Notes under the pieces: model-generated
Told to the model about the DNA's origin: nothing
Seen by the model: only the letters and a program-made list of their open reading frames with translations
Database searches by the model: none
Shown here: piece by piece, positions 32,284 through 40,983 of the stretch
Position numbering within the stretch: position 1 is the first letter of the stretch
Layout of the letters: each line of letters opens with the position of its first letter
Assembly (NCBI RefSeq): GCF_024391045.1
Contig: NZ_JANFCZ010000008.1
Span: 83,757 to 147,756, forward strand
Reading direction: 5' to 3'
Origin: Pseudarthrobacter sulfonivorans
Lineage (GTDB): Bacteria; Actinomycetota; Actinomycetes; Actinomycetales; Micrococcaceae
DNA: 64,000 bases
Program-made: the position numbers and the translations under genes

Positions 32284-34183
32284 CCAGGGATGGCTGGAAG
32301 CCTGTGCCTCGCAGACGAGCGAAGAACGCCCCGAGCTCAGCAGTGGAGGTCAGCGGCAGGACGTTCGCCACGTACTGGTCGGGCCGCACCACCACCACCA
32401 CGCCGCCGCGGTCCAGGCCGCGCAGCTCGAAAATGTCCGCTGTGGGATCGGTGGCGTACACCTTTTCGTAGTCGGTGAGCTTGTAGGGTCCAACCTGCGG
32501 CTTGAACACCGCCGGAACCGCTCCGATGTCCAGGTCGGAGTGCGGGTGCTGGTAGATGACCTTCACGTCGAACCAGGCGTCCGGGTCAAGGCCCGACGGC
32601 GTTGCCGCCAGCGGTGATTCCGGCGAGTTCGCGAGCCACTCGGCGAGGTCCGTGGTGGGTGACGGGGCGCCTGCGGCGGCGGCATCGGCGAAGACGTAGA
32701 TGCGCCAGCGGCCGTCCGCCACGGCGTGGTGGCCAAGGTGGACCGGGTTGGTGTCGCCCACCCGCACAACGGGCGCTGACTTGAACCGCTTGCCCACCGG
32801 GAAACCCGTGGCGAGTTCCTGGTGATCGGCGGATGCCACCAGCAGGGACGGGGCGTATTCGGTCATGAATCCGGCCGGGAATTCGGCCGTGCTGACATAG
32901 AAGTTTTCAAGCTCGGCGGGGTCCGCGAACTCCTCGGGTTTCTTCGCCATCATGGTGGACCACTCTTTATCGAAGTCGATGAGGTTTTTCGCCACCACCT
33001 GACGCTCCTCGGAGTAAGTGGAGAGCAGCGCCTCGGGCGCGCGGCCATCCAGCACGTGTCCCAGCTTCCAGGCGATGTTGAATCCGTCCTGCATGGAGAC
33101 GTTCATGCCCTGGCCGGCTTTTGCACTGTGCGTATGGCAGGCATCCCCGGTAATGAACACCCGCGGGGTCCGCGTGCCGCGGTCCTCCGGGAGGACGTCG
33201 TCGAACCGGTCCGTGAGGCGGTGCCCCACCTCGTAGACGCTGTGCCAGGCAACGTTCCGCACGTCCAAGGTGTAAGGGTGCAGGATCCCGTTCGCCTTCT
33301 GAATGATTTCTTCGATGGTGGTGTTGCGCACCGCACCGTTGTCGTCCGGGTCCACCTCGCCGAGGTCCACGTACATGCGGAAGAGGTAGCCGCCTTCGCG
33401 CGGGATCAGGAGGATGCTGCCGCCCGATCCGGACTGGATGGCGCATTTGGTCCGGATGTCGGGGAAGTCTGTCTCGGCGAGGACATCCATGACGCCCCAC
33501 GCGTGGTTCGCGGCATCGCCGGCGAGTGTGCAGCCGATCGAGTCCCGCACCTTGCTGCGCGCGCCGTCGGCGCCCACAACGTACTTTGCCCGGACGGTGC
33601 GCGGAGTACCTTCAAGGGGGCCGGACGTGTGGCGCAGCGTGACGGTGACGGGGTATTCCCCTTCCTCGGAGACTTCAAGGCCCTGGAATTCAAAGCCGTA
33701 ATCGGGCTTCACTCGGGCGGGTGAGTTCGCCATGAATTCGGCGAAGTAGTCCAGCACGCGGGCCTGGTTCACGATGAGGTGCGGAAATTCGCTGATCCTG
33801 GTGGGATCGTCCGGCGTGCGCGCTGACCGAACGATCCGCGACGGGTCAACGAGGTCGGGCTTCCAGAACGCCATCTCGGTGATGGCGTAGGCCTCGGCGA
33901 TGATCCGTTCGGCGAAGCCAAAGGCCTGGAACGTCTCCACGCTCCGGGCCTGGATGCCGTCGGCCTGGCCGATGGCGAGCCTGCCCGGGCGGCGCTCCAC
34001 GATCCTGGTGGTGAGGTTCGGGAACTGGGACAGCTGCGCGGCAGCGAGCATCCCGGCAGGGCCGGTACCGACGATCAGCACATCAACTTCGTCCGGGAGC
34101 TCTTCGGGGCGATCGATGCCGACCCCGGCGGCGGGCTGGACCCGTGGGTCTCCGGATACGTAACCGTGGTGGTGGAACTGCAT
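32264..34183 (-). CDS. FAD-dependent aromatic hydroxylase (phenol 2-monooxygenase/MobA type)
   Basis: A 639-residue class A flavoprotein hydroxylase. The N-terminal Rossmann motif is I-V-G-T-G-P-A-G-M, the D-G motif is G-A-D-G-A-R-S-K-V-R, the second FAD motif is G-D-A-C-H-T-H-S-A-K-A-G-Q-G-M-N, and the C-terminal thioredoxin-like domain (about 450-639) is typical of phenol hydroxylase and 3-hydroxybenzoate 4-hydroxylase. It needs NAD(P)H and O2. In this cluster the expected product is a catechol for the dioxygenase, so a hydroxyphenylacetate is a candidate substrate, but hydroxybenzoate is equally consistent with the sequence. It is divergent from the catabolic operon. Confidence 0.85.
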   Translation of the reverse strand: MQFHHHGYVSGDPRVQPAAGVGIDRPEELPDEVDVLIVGTGPAGMLAAAQLSQFPNLTTRIVERRPGRLAIGQADGIQARSVETFQAFGFAERIIAEAYAITEMAFWKPDLVDPSRIVRSARTPDDPTRISEFPHLIVNQARVLDYFAEFMANSPARVKPDYGFEFQGLEVSEEGEYPVTVTLRHTSGPLEGTPRTVRAKYVVGADGARSKVRDSIGCTLAGDAANHAWGVMDVLAETDFPDIRTKCAIQSGSGGSILLIPREGGYLFRMYVDLGEVDPDDNGAVRNTTIEEIIQKANGILHPYTLDVRNVAWHSVYEVGHRLTDRFDDVLPEDRGTRTPRVFITGDACHTHSAKAGQGMNVSMQDGFNIAWKLGHVLDGRAPEALLSTYSEERQVVAKNLIDFDKEWSTMMAKKPEEFADPAELENFYVSTAEFPAGFMTEYAPSLLVASADHQELATGFPVGKRFKSAPVVRVGDTNPVHLGHHAVADGRWRIYVFADAAAAGAPSPTTDLAEWLANSPESPLAATPSGLDPDAWFDVKVIYQHPHSDLDIGAVPAVFKPQVGPYKLTDYEKVYATDPTADIFELRGLDRGGVVVVVRPDQYVANVLPLTSTAELGAFFARLRGTGFQPSLVSGAAR

Positions 34184-34227
34184 GGCTCTTCCTCACTTCA
34201 CTGTGGGACTGCTGCCCTTGAGGCATG

Positions 34228-34260
34228 TTCGATATAAGAATTTTGGTTTCTATATTAGAA
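34228..34260 (-). promoter_or_regulatory. Two 13-bp pseudo-palindromes, 20 bp apart, upstream of the FAD hydroxylase
   Basis: TTCGATATAAGAA (34228-34240) and TTCTATATTAGAA (34248-34260) share TTC-n-ATAT-n-A-GAA and start exactly 20 bp apart, two helical turns. They lie 45-77 nt before the hydroxylase start, over its likely promoter. They are probable operator half-sites for the nearby IclR protein or another regulator. Confidence 0.5.
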
Positions 34261-34370
34261 AAGTTGATCTGGTCCAAGACTGTACGGCAGGTGTGACGCC
34301 GCATACAAGTGGCCTGGGCGCGAATGCTTTTGAGCGGGGCGGATGCGAAATCCAAGTTCAACGCGAGGGG

Positions 34371-34413
34371 TTGACAGGTACCCAAACGGTAGGTGATAGT
34401 CATCGTATACGAT
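34371..34413 (+). promoter_or_regulatory. Promoter with palindromic operator for the homoprotocatechuate operon
   Basis: TTGACA (34371-34376), an 18-nt spacer and GATAGT (34395-34400). The perfect 12-bp palindrome ATCGTATACGAT (34402-34413) covers the expected transcription start. It resembles GntR/FCD operators and the operon encodes such a regulator as its second gene, so autoregulated repression is likely. Confidence 0.55.
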
Positions 34414-34437
34414 TTCGTACCTGATGAGGAGACGGTT

Positions 34438-35910
34438 TTGGAGCAGGTCAACGAGGACATCCTCGCAGCGGCACGCAAAGTTATCGCGGTGCACATCAAC
34501 TACCCCAGCCGGGCAGCCCAGCGGGGCCGCACGCCGGCCCAGCCGTCGTACTTCCTCAAGCCGTCGTCGTCACTCTCCCTCAGCGGCAGCGCCGTGGAAC
34601 GCCCGGCAGGCTGTGAACTCCTCGGCTACGAGGGCGAGATTGCCCTGGTCATTGGCAAGGCCGGCCGCCGCGTCGGGATCGACGACGCCTGGAGCCATGT
34701 TGCCGCGGTGACGGCCAGCAACGATCTGGGCGTCTACGACCTCCGCTACGCGGACAAAGGCTCAAACCTTCGGTCCAAGGGCGGGGACGGCTTCACTCCG
34801 GTGGGCCCGGCACTGATCCCGGCAGACGCCGTCGACCCCGCCGATCTGCGCATCCGCACTTGGCACAACGGCGAACTCGTCCAGGATGACACCACCGGGG
34901 ACCTGCTCTTCCCGTTCGCCCGGCTCGTCGCGGACCTGTCCCAGCTGCTCACCCTCGAAGAGGGGGACATCATCCTCACCGGCACCCCCGCCGGCGCCTC
35001 CGTGGCGAAGCCCGGCGACCTGCTGGAAGTGGAGGTCAGCACCGTAGATGACCGCCTCACCACGGGGCGCCTGCGCACCACTGTGGAGGAAGGTACGACG
35101 GCGTTCGCCGAGTTTGGTGCCGCACCCAAGGCTGATGACCTGCAACGGGAGGAGGCGTACGGTTCGCGCGCAGCCGCCGGGCTCCCCGCCGTCGGGCCCG
35201 TCCTCACCCCGGAGCTGAAGGCCAAGCTCGAATCGGTTGCCACCGCCACGTTGTCGTCCCAGATGCGCAAGCGCGGCCTTAATAACGTCAGCATCGACGG
35301 GCTGCAGGCAACGCGCCCGGACCGCCGCGTTGTCGGCCTGGCCCGGACCCTGCGCTACGTCCCCAACCGTGAGGACCTCTTCAAAACGCACGGCGGCGGT
35401 TTCAATGCCCAGAAGAAGGCCATCGATTCGGTCAACGAGGGCGAAATCCTGGTCATGGAGGCCCGCGGCGAAAAGGGCACCGGGACGGTCGGCGACATCC
35501 TGGCCCTCCGCGCCCAGGTCCGCGGCGCCGCTGCCATCATCACCGACGGCGGAGTCCGCGACTACACCGCCGTGGCCGGGCTGGAGATGCCCACCTACTT
35601 CGCCAATCCGCACCCCGCCGTGCTGGGCCGCCGCCACATCCCGTGGGACACGGACATCACCATCGCCTGCGGCGGCGCCACCGTCCAGCCCGGTGACATC
35701 ATCGTGGCCGATTCCGACGGCATCCTGGTGATCCCGCCGGCCATCGCCGAGGAGCTCGTGGAGGACTGCATCCAGCAGGAAAAGGAAGAAACCTTCATCT
35801 TTCAGATGGTCCAGGAAGGCAACAGCGTTGACGGGCTCTACCCCATGAACGCCGAGTGGCAGAACAGGTACGCAGAGTGGGAACGAATGGGAGGCAGGCC
35901 GTGCCAATGA
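34438..35910 (+). CDS. hpaG: FAH-family decarboxylase/isomerase fused to an RraA-like domain
   Basis: About 490 residues in two domains. Residues 1-230 are fumarylacetoacetate-hydrolase-like (G-Y-E-G-E-I-A-L-V-I-G, D-L-R-Y-A-D-K-G, D-I-I-L-T-G-T-P-A-G) as in HpaG, which decarboxylates and isomerises the C7-C8 intermediates of homoprotocatechuate breakdown. Residues about 250-480 are RraA/HMG-aldolase-like (G-T-G-T-V-G-D-I-L-A, D-G-G-V-R-D-Y), a fold with oxaloacetate-decarboxylase-type chemistry. In enterobacterial HpaG both halves are FAH. The TTG at 34438 has GAGGAG 6 nt upstream. A GTG at 34393 lies inside the promoter spacer and is rejected. Its stop overlaps the regulator gene. Confidence 0.85.
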   Translation: MEQVNEDILAAARKVIAVHINYPSRAAQRGRTPAQPSYFLKPSSSLSLSGSAVERPAGCELLGYEGEIALVIGKAGRRVGIDDAWSHVAAVTASNDLGVYDLRYADKGSNLRSKGGDGFTPVGPALIPADAVDPADLRIRTWHNGELVQDDTTGDLLFPFARLVADLSQLLTLEEGDIILTGTPAGASVAKPGDLLEVEVSTVDDRLTTGRLRTTVEEGTTAFAEFGAAPKADDLQREEAYGSRAAAGLPAVGPVLTPELKAKLESVATATLSSQMRKRGLNNVSIDGLQATRPDRRVVGLARTLRYVPNREDLFKTHGGGFNAQKKAIDSVNEGEILVMEARGEKGTGTVGDILALRAQVRGAAAIITDGGVRDYTAVAGLEMPTYFANPHPAVLGRRHIPWDTDITIACGGATVQPGDIIVADSDGILVIPPAIAEELVEDCIQQEKEETFIFQMVQEGNSVDGLYPMNAEWQNRYAEWERMGGRPCQ

Positions 35911-36611
35911 CTGAGACGACCGTGACTGACCCCGCCGCAGCGCCCGCCGGCAGCAAGTCCCAGCAGGCCTATGAAGCAGTCAAGGCCCGGATTGTGGGAG
36001 GCAGCTACACGCCCGGCTACCGGCTGGTCCTGGCAGCGATTGCCAAAGACCTGGGTGTCAGCGTGGTCCCGGTCCGGGAAGCCATCCGCCGGCTCGAGGC
36101 CGAGGGACTGGTGAAGTTCGAGCGGAACGTCGGCGCCACCGTGGCCGGAATTGACCCCACCGAATACCTCTACACCATGCAGACACTGAGCATCGTCGAA
36201 GGCGCAGCCACCGCACTGTCCGCCCCGCTGATCGGGGCGGCGGACGTTGCCCGGGCCCGCGCCGTGAACGAGCAAATGCGCGAGTGCCTGGAACATTTCG
36301 ATCCCGTCCGCTTCACGCAGCTCAACCAGGACTTCCACAGCGTCCTCTTTGAACACTGCCCCAACCCGCACATCCTGGACCTGGTCCACCGGGGCTGGAA
36401 CCGCCTCGCCTCACTCCGGTCCTCGACGTTCCGCTTCGTCCCCGGCCGGGCCCACGATTCCGTGGCTGAGCACGAGGCACTATTGAACCTCATCGAATCC
36501 GGTGCCAGCGCCGACAGCATCGAAAACGCAGCACGACTCCACCGCAGCGCCACCCTGGACGCCTACCTCGCCCAGGCCCACCCTGTCCCCCTCCCCATCC
36601 CCCTCGTCTAA
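35901..36611 (+). CDS. GntR-family regulator with FCD domain
   Basis: A 236-residue protein: winged HTH (about 20-85, with A-I-A-K-D-L-G-V-S-V-V-P-V-R-E-A-I-R-R-L) and an FCD effector domain (about 95-230) with the metal-ligand-type pattern R-F-T-Q-L-N-Q-D-F-H and A-E-H-E-A-L-L. It is probably the local repressor of the homoprotocatechuate operon, binding the palindrome near 34402. GTG 35901 has GGGAGG 6 nt upstream; the ATG at 35907 overlaps the hpaG stop (ATGA) and is the alternative. Confidence 0.88.
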   Translation: MPMTETTVTDPAAAPAGSKSQQAYEAVKARIVGGSYTPGYRLVLAAIAKDLGVSVVPVREAIRRLEAEGLVKFERNVGATVAGIDPTEYLYTMQTLSIVEGAATALSAPLIGAADVARARAVNEQMRECLEHFDPVRFTQLNQDFHSVLFEHCPNPHILDLVHRGWNRLASLRSSTFRFVPGRAHDSVAEHEALLNLIESGASADSIENAARLHRSATLDAYLAQAHPVPLPIPLV

Positions 36612-36612
36612 A

Positions 36613-36677
36613 GCAACGCGGGGTCACTAAACGCCCGATAGACGGCCCCCATCGGGCCGGAAGTGACCCCGCGTTGC
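36613..36677. repeat. Long perfect hairpin between regulator and dehydrogenase genes
   Basis: 16-bp perfect arms (36613-36628 and 36662-36677, GCAACGCGGGGTCACT and its complement) enclose a second 6-bp stem (36633-36638 with 36651-36656). It starts 2 nt after the regulator stop. It could reduce read-through, act as a processing site, or be an intergenic palindromic repeat family member. Confidence 0.7.
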
Positions 36678-36699
36678 ATGAGTAGCTAAGGAAATAACA

Positions 36700-38214
36700 A
36701 TGACGTTCACTGCAGCAGAAGCCAGCACCCACTACGTGCCGCAGGACCTGCCCACCCACATCCAGCACTACATCAACGGCCAGTTCGTTGACTCCGTGGG
36801 CGGCAAGACCTTTGACGTCCTGGACCCGGTCTCCAACCGGAACTACGCCACCGCGGCTGCAGGCCAGAAGGAAGACATCGACCTCGCCGTCGCCGCAGCC
36901 CGCGAAGCGTTCGTGAACGGTCCGTGGCCGAAGATGAAGCCCCGCGAACGCGCCCGCATCCTGAACAGGATCGCCGACGCCGTCGAAGCCCAGGAAGCCC
37001 GCCTCGCCGAACTCGAAACGTTCGACACCGGCCTGCCCATCACCCAGGCCAAGGGCCAGGCCCTCCGCGCCGCCGAGAACTTCCGCTTCTTCGCGGACCT
37101 GATCGTGGCGCAGTTCGACGACGCCATGAAGGTCCCCGGCTCGCAGATCAACTATGTGAACCGCAAGCCGATCGGCGTCGCTGGCCTGATCACCCCGTGG
37201 AACACCCCGTTCATGCTGGAGTCCTGGAAGCTCGCCCCGGCCCTGGCCACCGGCAACACCGTGGTCCTCAAGCCCGCCGAGTTCACTCCCCTGTCCGCCT
37301 CGCTGTGGGCCACCATCTTCAAGGAAGCGGGCCTCCCGGACGGTGTCTTCAACCTGGTCAACGGCCTGGGCGAGGAAGCCGGCGACGCCCTGGTGAAGCA
37401 CCCGGATGTTCCGCTGATCTCCTTCACCGGCGAGACCACCACCGGCCAGACGATCTTCCGCAACGCCGCCGCCAACCTCAAAGGCCTCTCCATGGAGCTC
37501 GGCGGTAAGTCCCCGTGCGTGGTGTTCGCCGACGCCGACCTGGACGCCGCGATCGATTCGGCCCTGTTTGGTGTCTTCTCCCTCAACGGCGAACGCTGCA
37601 CGGCCGGGTCCCGCATCCTCGTTGAGCGCGCCATCTATGACGAGTTCTGCGAAAAGTACGCCGCACGCGCCAAGAACATCGTGGTGGGCGATCCCCACGA
37701 TCCGAAGACCCAAGTGGGCGCCCTGGTCCACCCGGAGCACTACGACAAGGTGGCCTCCTACGTGGAGATCGGCAAGTCCGAAGGCCGGCTCCTCGCCGGT
37801 GGCGGCCGTCCCGACCACCTGCCCGAAGGCAACTACATCGCACCCACGGTGTTTGCCGACGTCGCGCCTGACGCCCGGATCTTCCAGGAGGAAATCTTCG
37901 GACCCGTTGTGGCCATCACCCCGTTCGAGAACGACGACGAGGCCCTCGCCCTGGCGAACAACACCAAGTACGGCCTGGCCGCCTACATCTGGACCCAGAA
38001 CCTGACCCGGGCCCATAACTTCTCGCAGAACGTGGAAGCCGGCATGGTGTGGCTGAACAGCCACAACGTCCGCGATCTCCGCACCCCGTTCGGCGGCGTC
38101 AAAGCCTCAGGCCTCGGCCACGAAGGCGGCTACCGCTCCATCGATTTCTACACCGACCAGCAGGCCGTGCACATCACGCTCGGCTCCGTCCACACCCCCA
38201 AGTTCGGCGCCTAA
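36700..38214 (+). CDS. hpaE: 5-carboxymethyl-2-hydroxymuconate semialdehyde dehydrogenase
   Basis: Oxidises the ring-cleavage semialdehyde (CHMS) with NAD. It is a 504-residue aldehyde dehydrogenase with N-P-W-N-like T-P-W-N-T-P-F-M-L, Rossmann-side F-T-G-E-T-T-T-G, the general-base Glu in M-E-L-G-G-K-S and the nucleophile Cys in N-G-E-R-C-T-A-G-S-R. N-terminal H-Y-I-N-G-Q-F-V-D-S-V-G-G-K-T-F is like HpaE. The assignment rests on family resemblance plus its place before the dioxygenase; other semialdehydes are possible by sequence alone. Confidence 0.9.
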   Translation: MTFTAAEASTHYVPQDLPTHIQHYINGQFVDSVGGKTFDVLDPVSNRNYATAAAGQKEDIDLAVAAAREAFVNGPWPKMKPRERARILNRIADAVEAQEARLAELETFDTGLPITQAKGQALRAAENFRFFADLIVAQFDDAMKVPGSQINYVNRKPIGVAGLITPWNTPFMLESWKLAPALATGNTVVLKPAEFTPLSASLWATIFKEAGLPDGVFNLVNGLGEEAGDALVKHPDVPLISFTGETTTGQTIFRNAAANLKGLSMELGGKSPCVVFADADLDAAIDSALFGVFSLNGERCTAGSRILVERAIYDEFCEKYAARAKNIVVGDPHDPKTQVGALVHPEHYDKVASYVEIGKSEGRLLAGGGRPDHLPEGNYIAPTVFADVAPDARIFQEEIFGPVVAITPFENDDEALALANNTKYGLAAYIWTQNLTRAHNFSQNVEAGMVWLNSHNVRDLRTPFGGVKASGLGHEGGYRSIDFYTDQQAVHITLGSVHTPKFGA

Positions 38215-38289
38215 GCACCACTTCGGCGCCCAGGCCAGCCCGGCCGCCGTCGTACTTTCCACGCCCCCTTTCAAAGAAGAGAGACCATC

Positions 38290-39381
38290 ATGACCAGCTT
38301 CATTCCCACCCCCACCGTCCCGGCACCGGACATCGTGCGCTGCGCCTACATGGAGATCGTGGTCACGGACCTCGCCAAGTCCCGTGAGTTCTACGTGGAC
38401 CTCCTCGGCCTGCACGTCACCGAGGAAGACGAGAACAACATCTACCTGCGCTCCCTGGAGGAGTTCATCCACCACAACCTGGTGCTGCGCAAGGGCCCCA
38501 TCGCCGCCGTCGCAGCCTTTGCCTACCGCGTGAAGTCCGCCGCCGAGGTGGACGCCGCCGAGGCCTACTACCGCGAGCTGGGCTGCCGCGTGGAGCGCCG
38601 CAAGGAAGGCTTCACCAAGGGCATCGGCGACTCCGTCCGCGTCGAGGACCCGCTGGGCTTCCCCTACGAATTCTTCTACGACGTGGAGCACGTGGAACGC
38701 CTCACCCAGCGCTACGACCTCTACTCCGCCGGTGAATTGGTCCGCCTGGACCACTTCAACCAGGTCACCCCGGATGTCCCCCGCGGCCGCGCCTACCTGG
38801 AGGACCTCGGCTTCCGCGTCTCCGAGGACATCAAGGATTCCGACGGCGTCACGTACGCCGCGTGGATGCACCGCAAGCAGACGGTCCACGACACCGCCCT
38901 CACCGGCGGCAACGGCCCGCGCATGCACCACGTCGCCTTCGCCACGCACGAGAAGCACAACATCATCCAGATCTGCGACAAGATGGGTGCCCTGCGCATC
39001 AGCGACCGGATCGAACGCGGCCCCGGCCGGCACGGCGTCTCCAACGCCTTCTACCTCTACATCCTGGACCCGGACGGGCACCGCATCGAGATCTACACCC
39101 AGGACTACTACACCGGCGACCCGGACAACCCCACCATCACCTGGGACGTCCACGACAACCAGCGCCGCGACTGGTGGGGCAACCCGGTAGTCCCTTCCTG
39201 GTACACCGAGGCCTCCCTGGTCCTGGACCTGGACGGCAACCCGCAGCCCATCATCGAGCGCACCGACGCCTCGGAAATGGCCGTGACCGTGGGTGCCGAC
39301 GGCTTCTCCTACACCCGTGAGCCCGGCGAGGAAATGGGCTTCGGCCAGAAGAGCGGCTTCAAGCTGGGAGCGCAGCTGTAG
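38290..39381 (+). CDS. hpaD: 3,4-dihydroxyphenylacetate 2,3-dioxygenase, MndD/HPCD type
   Basis: Extradiol ring cleavage of homoprotocatechuate. It is 363 residues, made of type I vicinal-oxygen-chelate modules. The metal ligands fall at His155 (R-L-D-H-F), His214 (M-H-H-V-A-F) and Glu267 (H-R-I-E-I-Y), and the second-sphere His200 is present. This is the same numbering as the Mn enzyme of Arthrobacter globiformis and the Fe enzyme of Brevibacterium fuscum. The C-terminal region with D-N-Q-R-R-D-W-W-G-N-P is characteristic. Mn or Fe use cannot be decided from sequence. It lies between hpaE and hpaH in the pathway operon. Confidence 0.95.
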   Translation: MTSFIPTPTVPAPDIVRCAYMEIVVTDLAKSREFYVDLLGLHVTEEDENNIYLRSLEEFIHHNLVLRKGPIAAVAAFAYRVKSAAEVDAAEAYYRELGCRVERRKEGFTKGIGDSVRVEDPLGFPYEFFYDVEHVERLTQRYDLYSAGELVRLDHFNQVTPDVPRGRAYLEDLGFRVSEDIKDSDGVTYAAWMHRKQTVHDTALTGGNGPRMHHVAFATHEKHNIIQICDKMGALRISDRIERGPGRHGVSNAFYLYILDPDGHRIEIYTQDYYTGDPDNPTITWDVHDNQRRDWWGNPVVPSWYTEASLVLDLDGNPQPIIERTDASEMAVTVGADGFSYTREPGEEMGFGQKSGFKLGAQL

Positions 39382-39383
39382 CC

Positions 39384-40169
39384 ATGCTGGATGACAGGAC
39401 CATCGAAGCCATCGCGGACGAACTGCTTGAGGCCGCCCGGACCCGCACCCCGGTTCCGCGCCTGACCGCCCGCTACCCGGAGATGACCGTCGAGGATTCC
39501 TACGCGGTGCAGCGGTTGTGGCGGCGCCGGAACGAGGACGCCGGCAGGACCCTGGTGGGCCGCAAGATCGGCCTGACGTCCAAGGCCATGCAGGCCGCCA
39601 CCGGCATCACAGAACCAGATTACGGCGCCATCTTTGATGACATGGTGCTGGAGACCGGGTGCTTGGTGGAGTGGGACAAATATACCCACCCCCGGGTGGA
39701 GGTGGAGCTGGCGTTTGTCCTCAAGGATGCCCTCAAGGGCCCCGGCTGCACCATCTTCGATGTCCTGAACGCCACCGACTACGTGGTCCCGGCCCTCGAG
39801 ATCCTGGACTCGCGGATTGAGATGGAGGGCCGGACCATTGTGGATACCATCTCGGACAACGCCGCGATGGGCGCCATGGTAATCGGCGGCAACCCGGTCA
39901 AACCGGACGCTGTGGATCTTCGCTGGGTCTCCGCCATCCTCTACAAGAACCAGACCGTGGAGGAAACCGGTGTGGCCGCCGGGGTCCTGGACCACCCCGC
40001 CAACGGCGTGCACTGGCTCGCGAACAAGATCGCCGCGCACGGGGACTCGATGAAGGCCGGCGACATCATCCTCGCCGGGTCCTTCACCCGGCCCATGTGG
40101 GTTTACAAGGGCGATACCGTCCACGCCGACTACGGACCCTTGGGGGTTGTGACATGCCGCTTCGACTAG
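39384..40169 (+). CDS. hpaH: 2-oxo-hept-4-ene-1,7-dioate hydratase
   Basis: Adds water to the decarboxylated intermediate, giving 4-hydroxy-2-oxo-heptanedioate. It is a 261-residue member of the MhpD/HpaH hydratase group, with [35 protein letters not shown] and [11 protein letters not shown]. It starts 2 nt after the dioxygenase stop and overlaps the aldolase gene by 16 nt, so it is tightly coupled within the operon. Confidence 0.93.
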   Translation: MLDDRTIEAIADELLEAARTRTPVPRLTARYPEMTVEDSYAVQRLWRRRNEDAGRTLVGRKIGLTSKAMQAATGITEPDYGAIFDDMVLETGCLVEWDKYTHPRVEVELAFVLKDALKGPGCTIFDVLNATDYVVPALEILDSRIEMEGRTIVDTISDNAAMGAMVIGGNPVKPDAVDLRWVSAILYKNQTVEETGVAAGVLDHPANGVHWLANKIAAHGDSMKAGDIILAGSFTRPMWVYKGDTVHADYGPLGVVTCRFD

Positions 40170-40957
40170 AGGACACGTTCCGGGATGCCCTCGCTGCCGC
40201 GGGCCGGCCGCTGGCCGGGATGTGGGTGTGCTCCGGCAGCCCGCTGATCGCCGAACTGTGCGCCGGGTCCGGACTGGACTGGCTCCTGGTGGATGCCGAG
40301 CACAGCCCCAACGGGCTCGAATCCATCCTCGCCCAGCTACAGGCCGTCAACGGCTACCCGGTCCACACCTTGGTCCGGCCGCCGGTGAACGACACCGTGG
40401 TGATCAAGCAGTACCTGGACCTGGGCGTGCAGAACTTGCTGATCCCCATGGTCAACTCGGCCGCCGACGCCGAAGCGGCCGTGGCAGCCACCCGCTACCC
40501 GCCCCAGGGTGTCCGCGGGGTCGGTTCGGCCCTCGCCCGGGCCGCCCGCTGGAACCGGGTCCCGGACTACCTCGCCCGCGCCAACGAGACCATCAGCGTC
40601 ACGGTCCAGATCGAGTCGACGGCAGCTGTTGACCATGTGGAAGACATCCTCGCGGTCGACGGCGTGGACGCCATCTTCCTCGGACCGTCCGACCTCGCCG
40701 CGTCTATGGGGTTACTGGGACAGCAGGAACACCCCGAGGTGCGCGCCGCCGTCGAACACTGCCTGTCCGCCGCGAAGGCGGCCGGGAAGCCCGCGGGCGT
40801 CAACGCGTTCAACCCCGCCACGGCGGAATATTACCTCGCCAACGGTGCCAACTTCATCCTGGTGGGCGCCGACGTCGCCCTCCTGGCCCGCGGCTCCGAA
40901 GCCCTCGCGGCGCAGTACATCAAGCCCAAGAACGGCGACTCCCCCGCCAGCTACTAA
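40154..40957 (+). CDS. hpaI: 4-hydroxy-2-oxo-heptanedioate aldolase
   Basis: Splits 4-hydroxy-2-oxo-heptanedioate into pyruvate and succinic semialdehyde. It is a 267-residue class II aldolase of the HpcH/HpaI family. Catalytic and metal elements visible are V-D-A-E-H-S-P-N (His), the metal Glu in V-Q-I-E-S-T-A-A-V and the metal Asp in G-P-S-D-L-A-A-S-M-G. I start at ATG 40154 inside the end of hpaH; an upstream in-frame start at 40097 has no support. Confidence 0.93.
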   Translation: MPLRLEDTFRDALAAAGRPLAGMWVCSGSPLIAELCAGSGLDWLLVDAEHSPNGLESILAQLQAVNGYPVHTLVRPPVNDTVVIKQYLDLGVQNLLIPMVNSAADAEAAVAATRYPPQGVRGVGSALARAARWNRVPDYLARANETISVTVQIESTAAVDHVEDILAVDGVDAIFLGPSDLAASMGLLGQQEHPEVRAAVEHCLSAAKAAGKPAGVNAFNPATAEYYLANGANFILVGADVALLARGSEALAAQYIKPKNGDSPASY

Positions 40958-40983
40958 CCGCCCCTTCCCAAAGGACTTCCGTC

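Noticed and set aside
34393..34437. GTG at 34393 as start of the FAH-RraA protein
   Set aside because: The codon is inside the promoter between -35 and -10; TTG 34438 has a strong ribosome site.
36490..38064. Open frame of 524 codons antisense to hpaE
   Set aside because: A shadow of the dehydrogenase; the composition is typical of antisense frames and no motif is seen.
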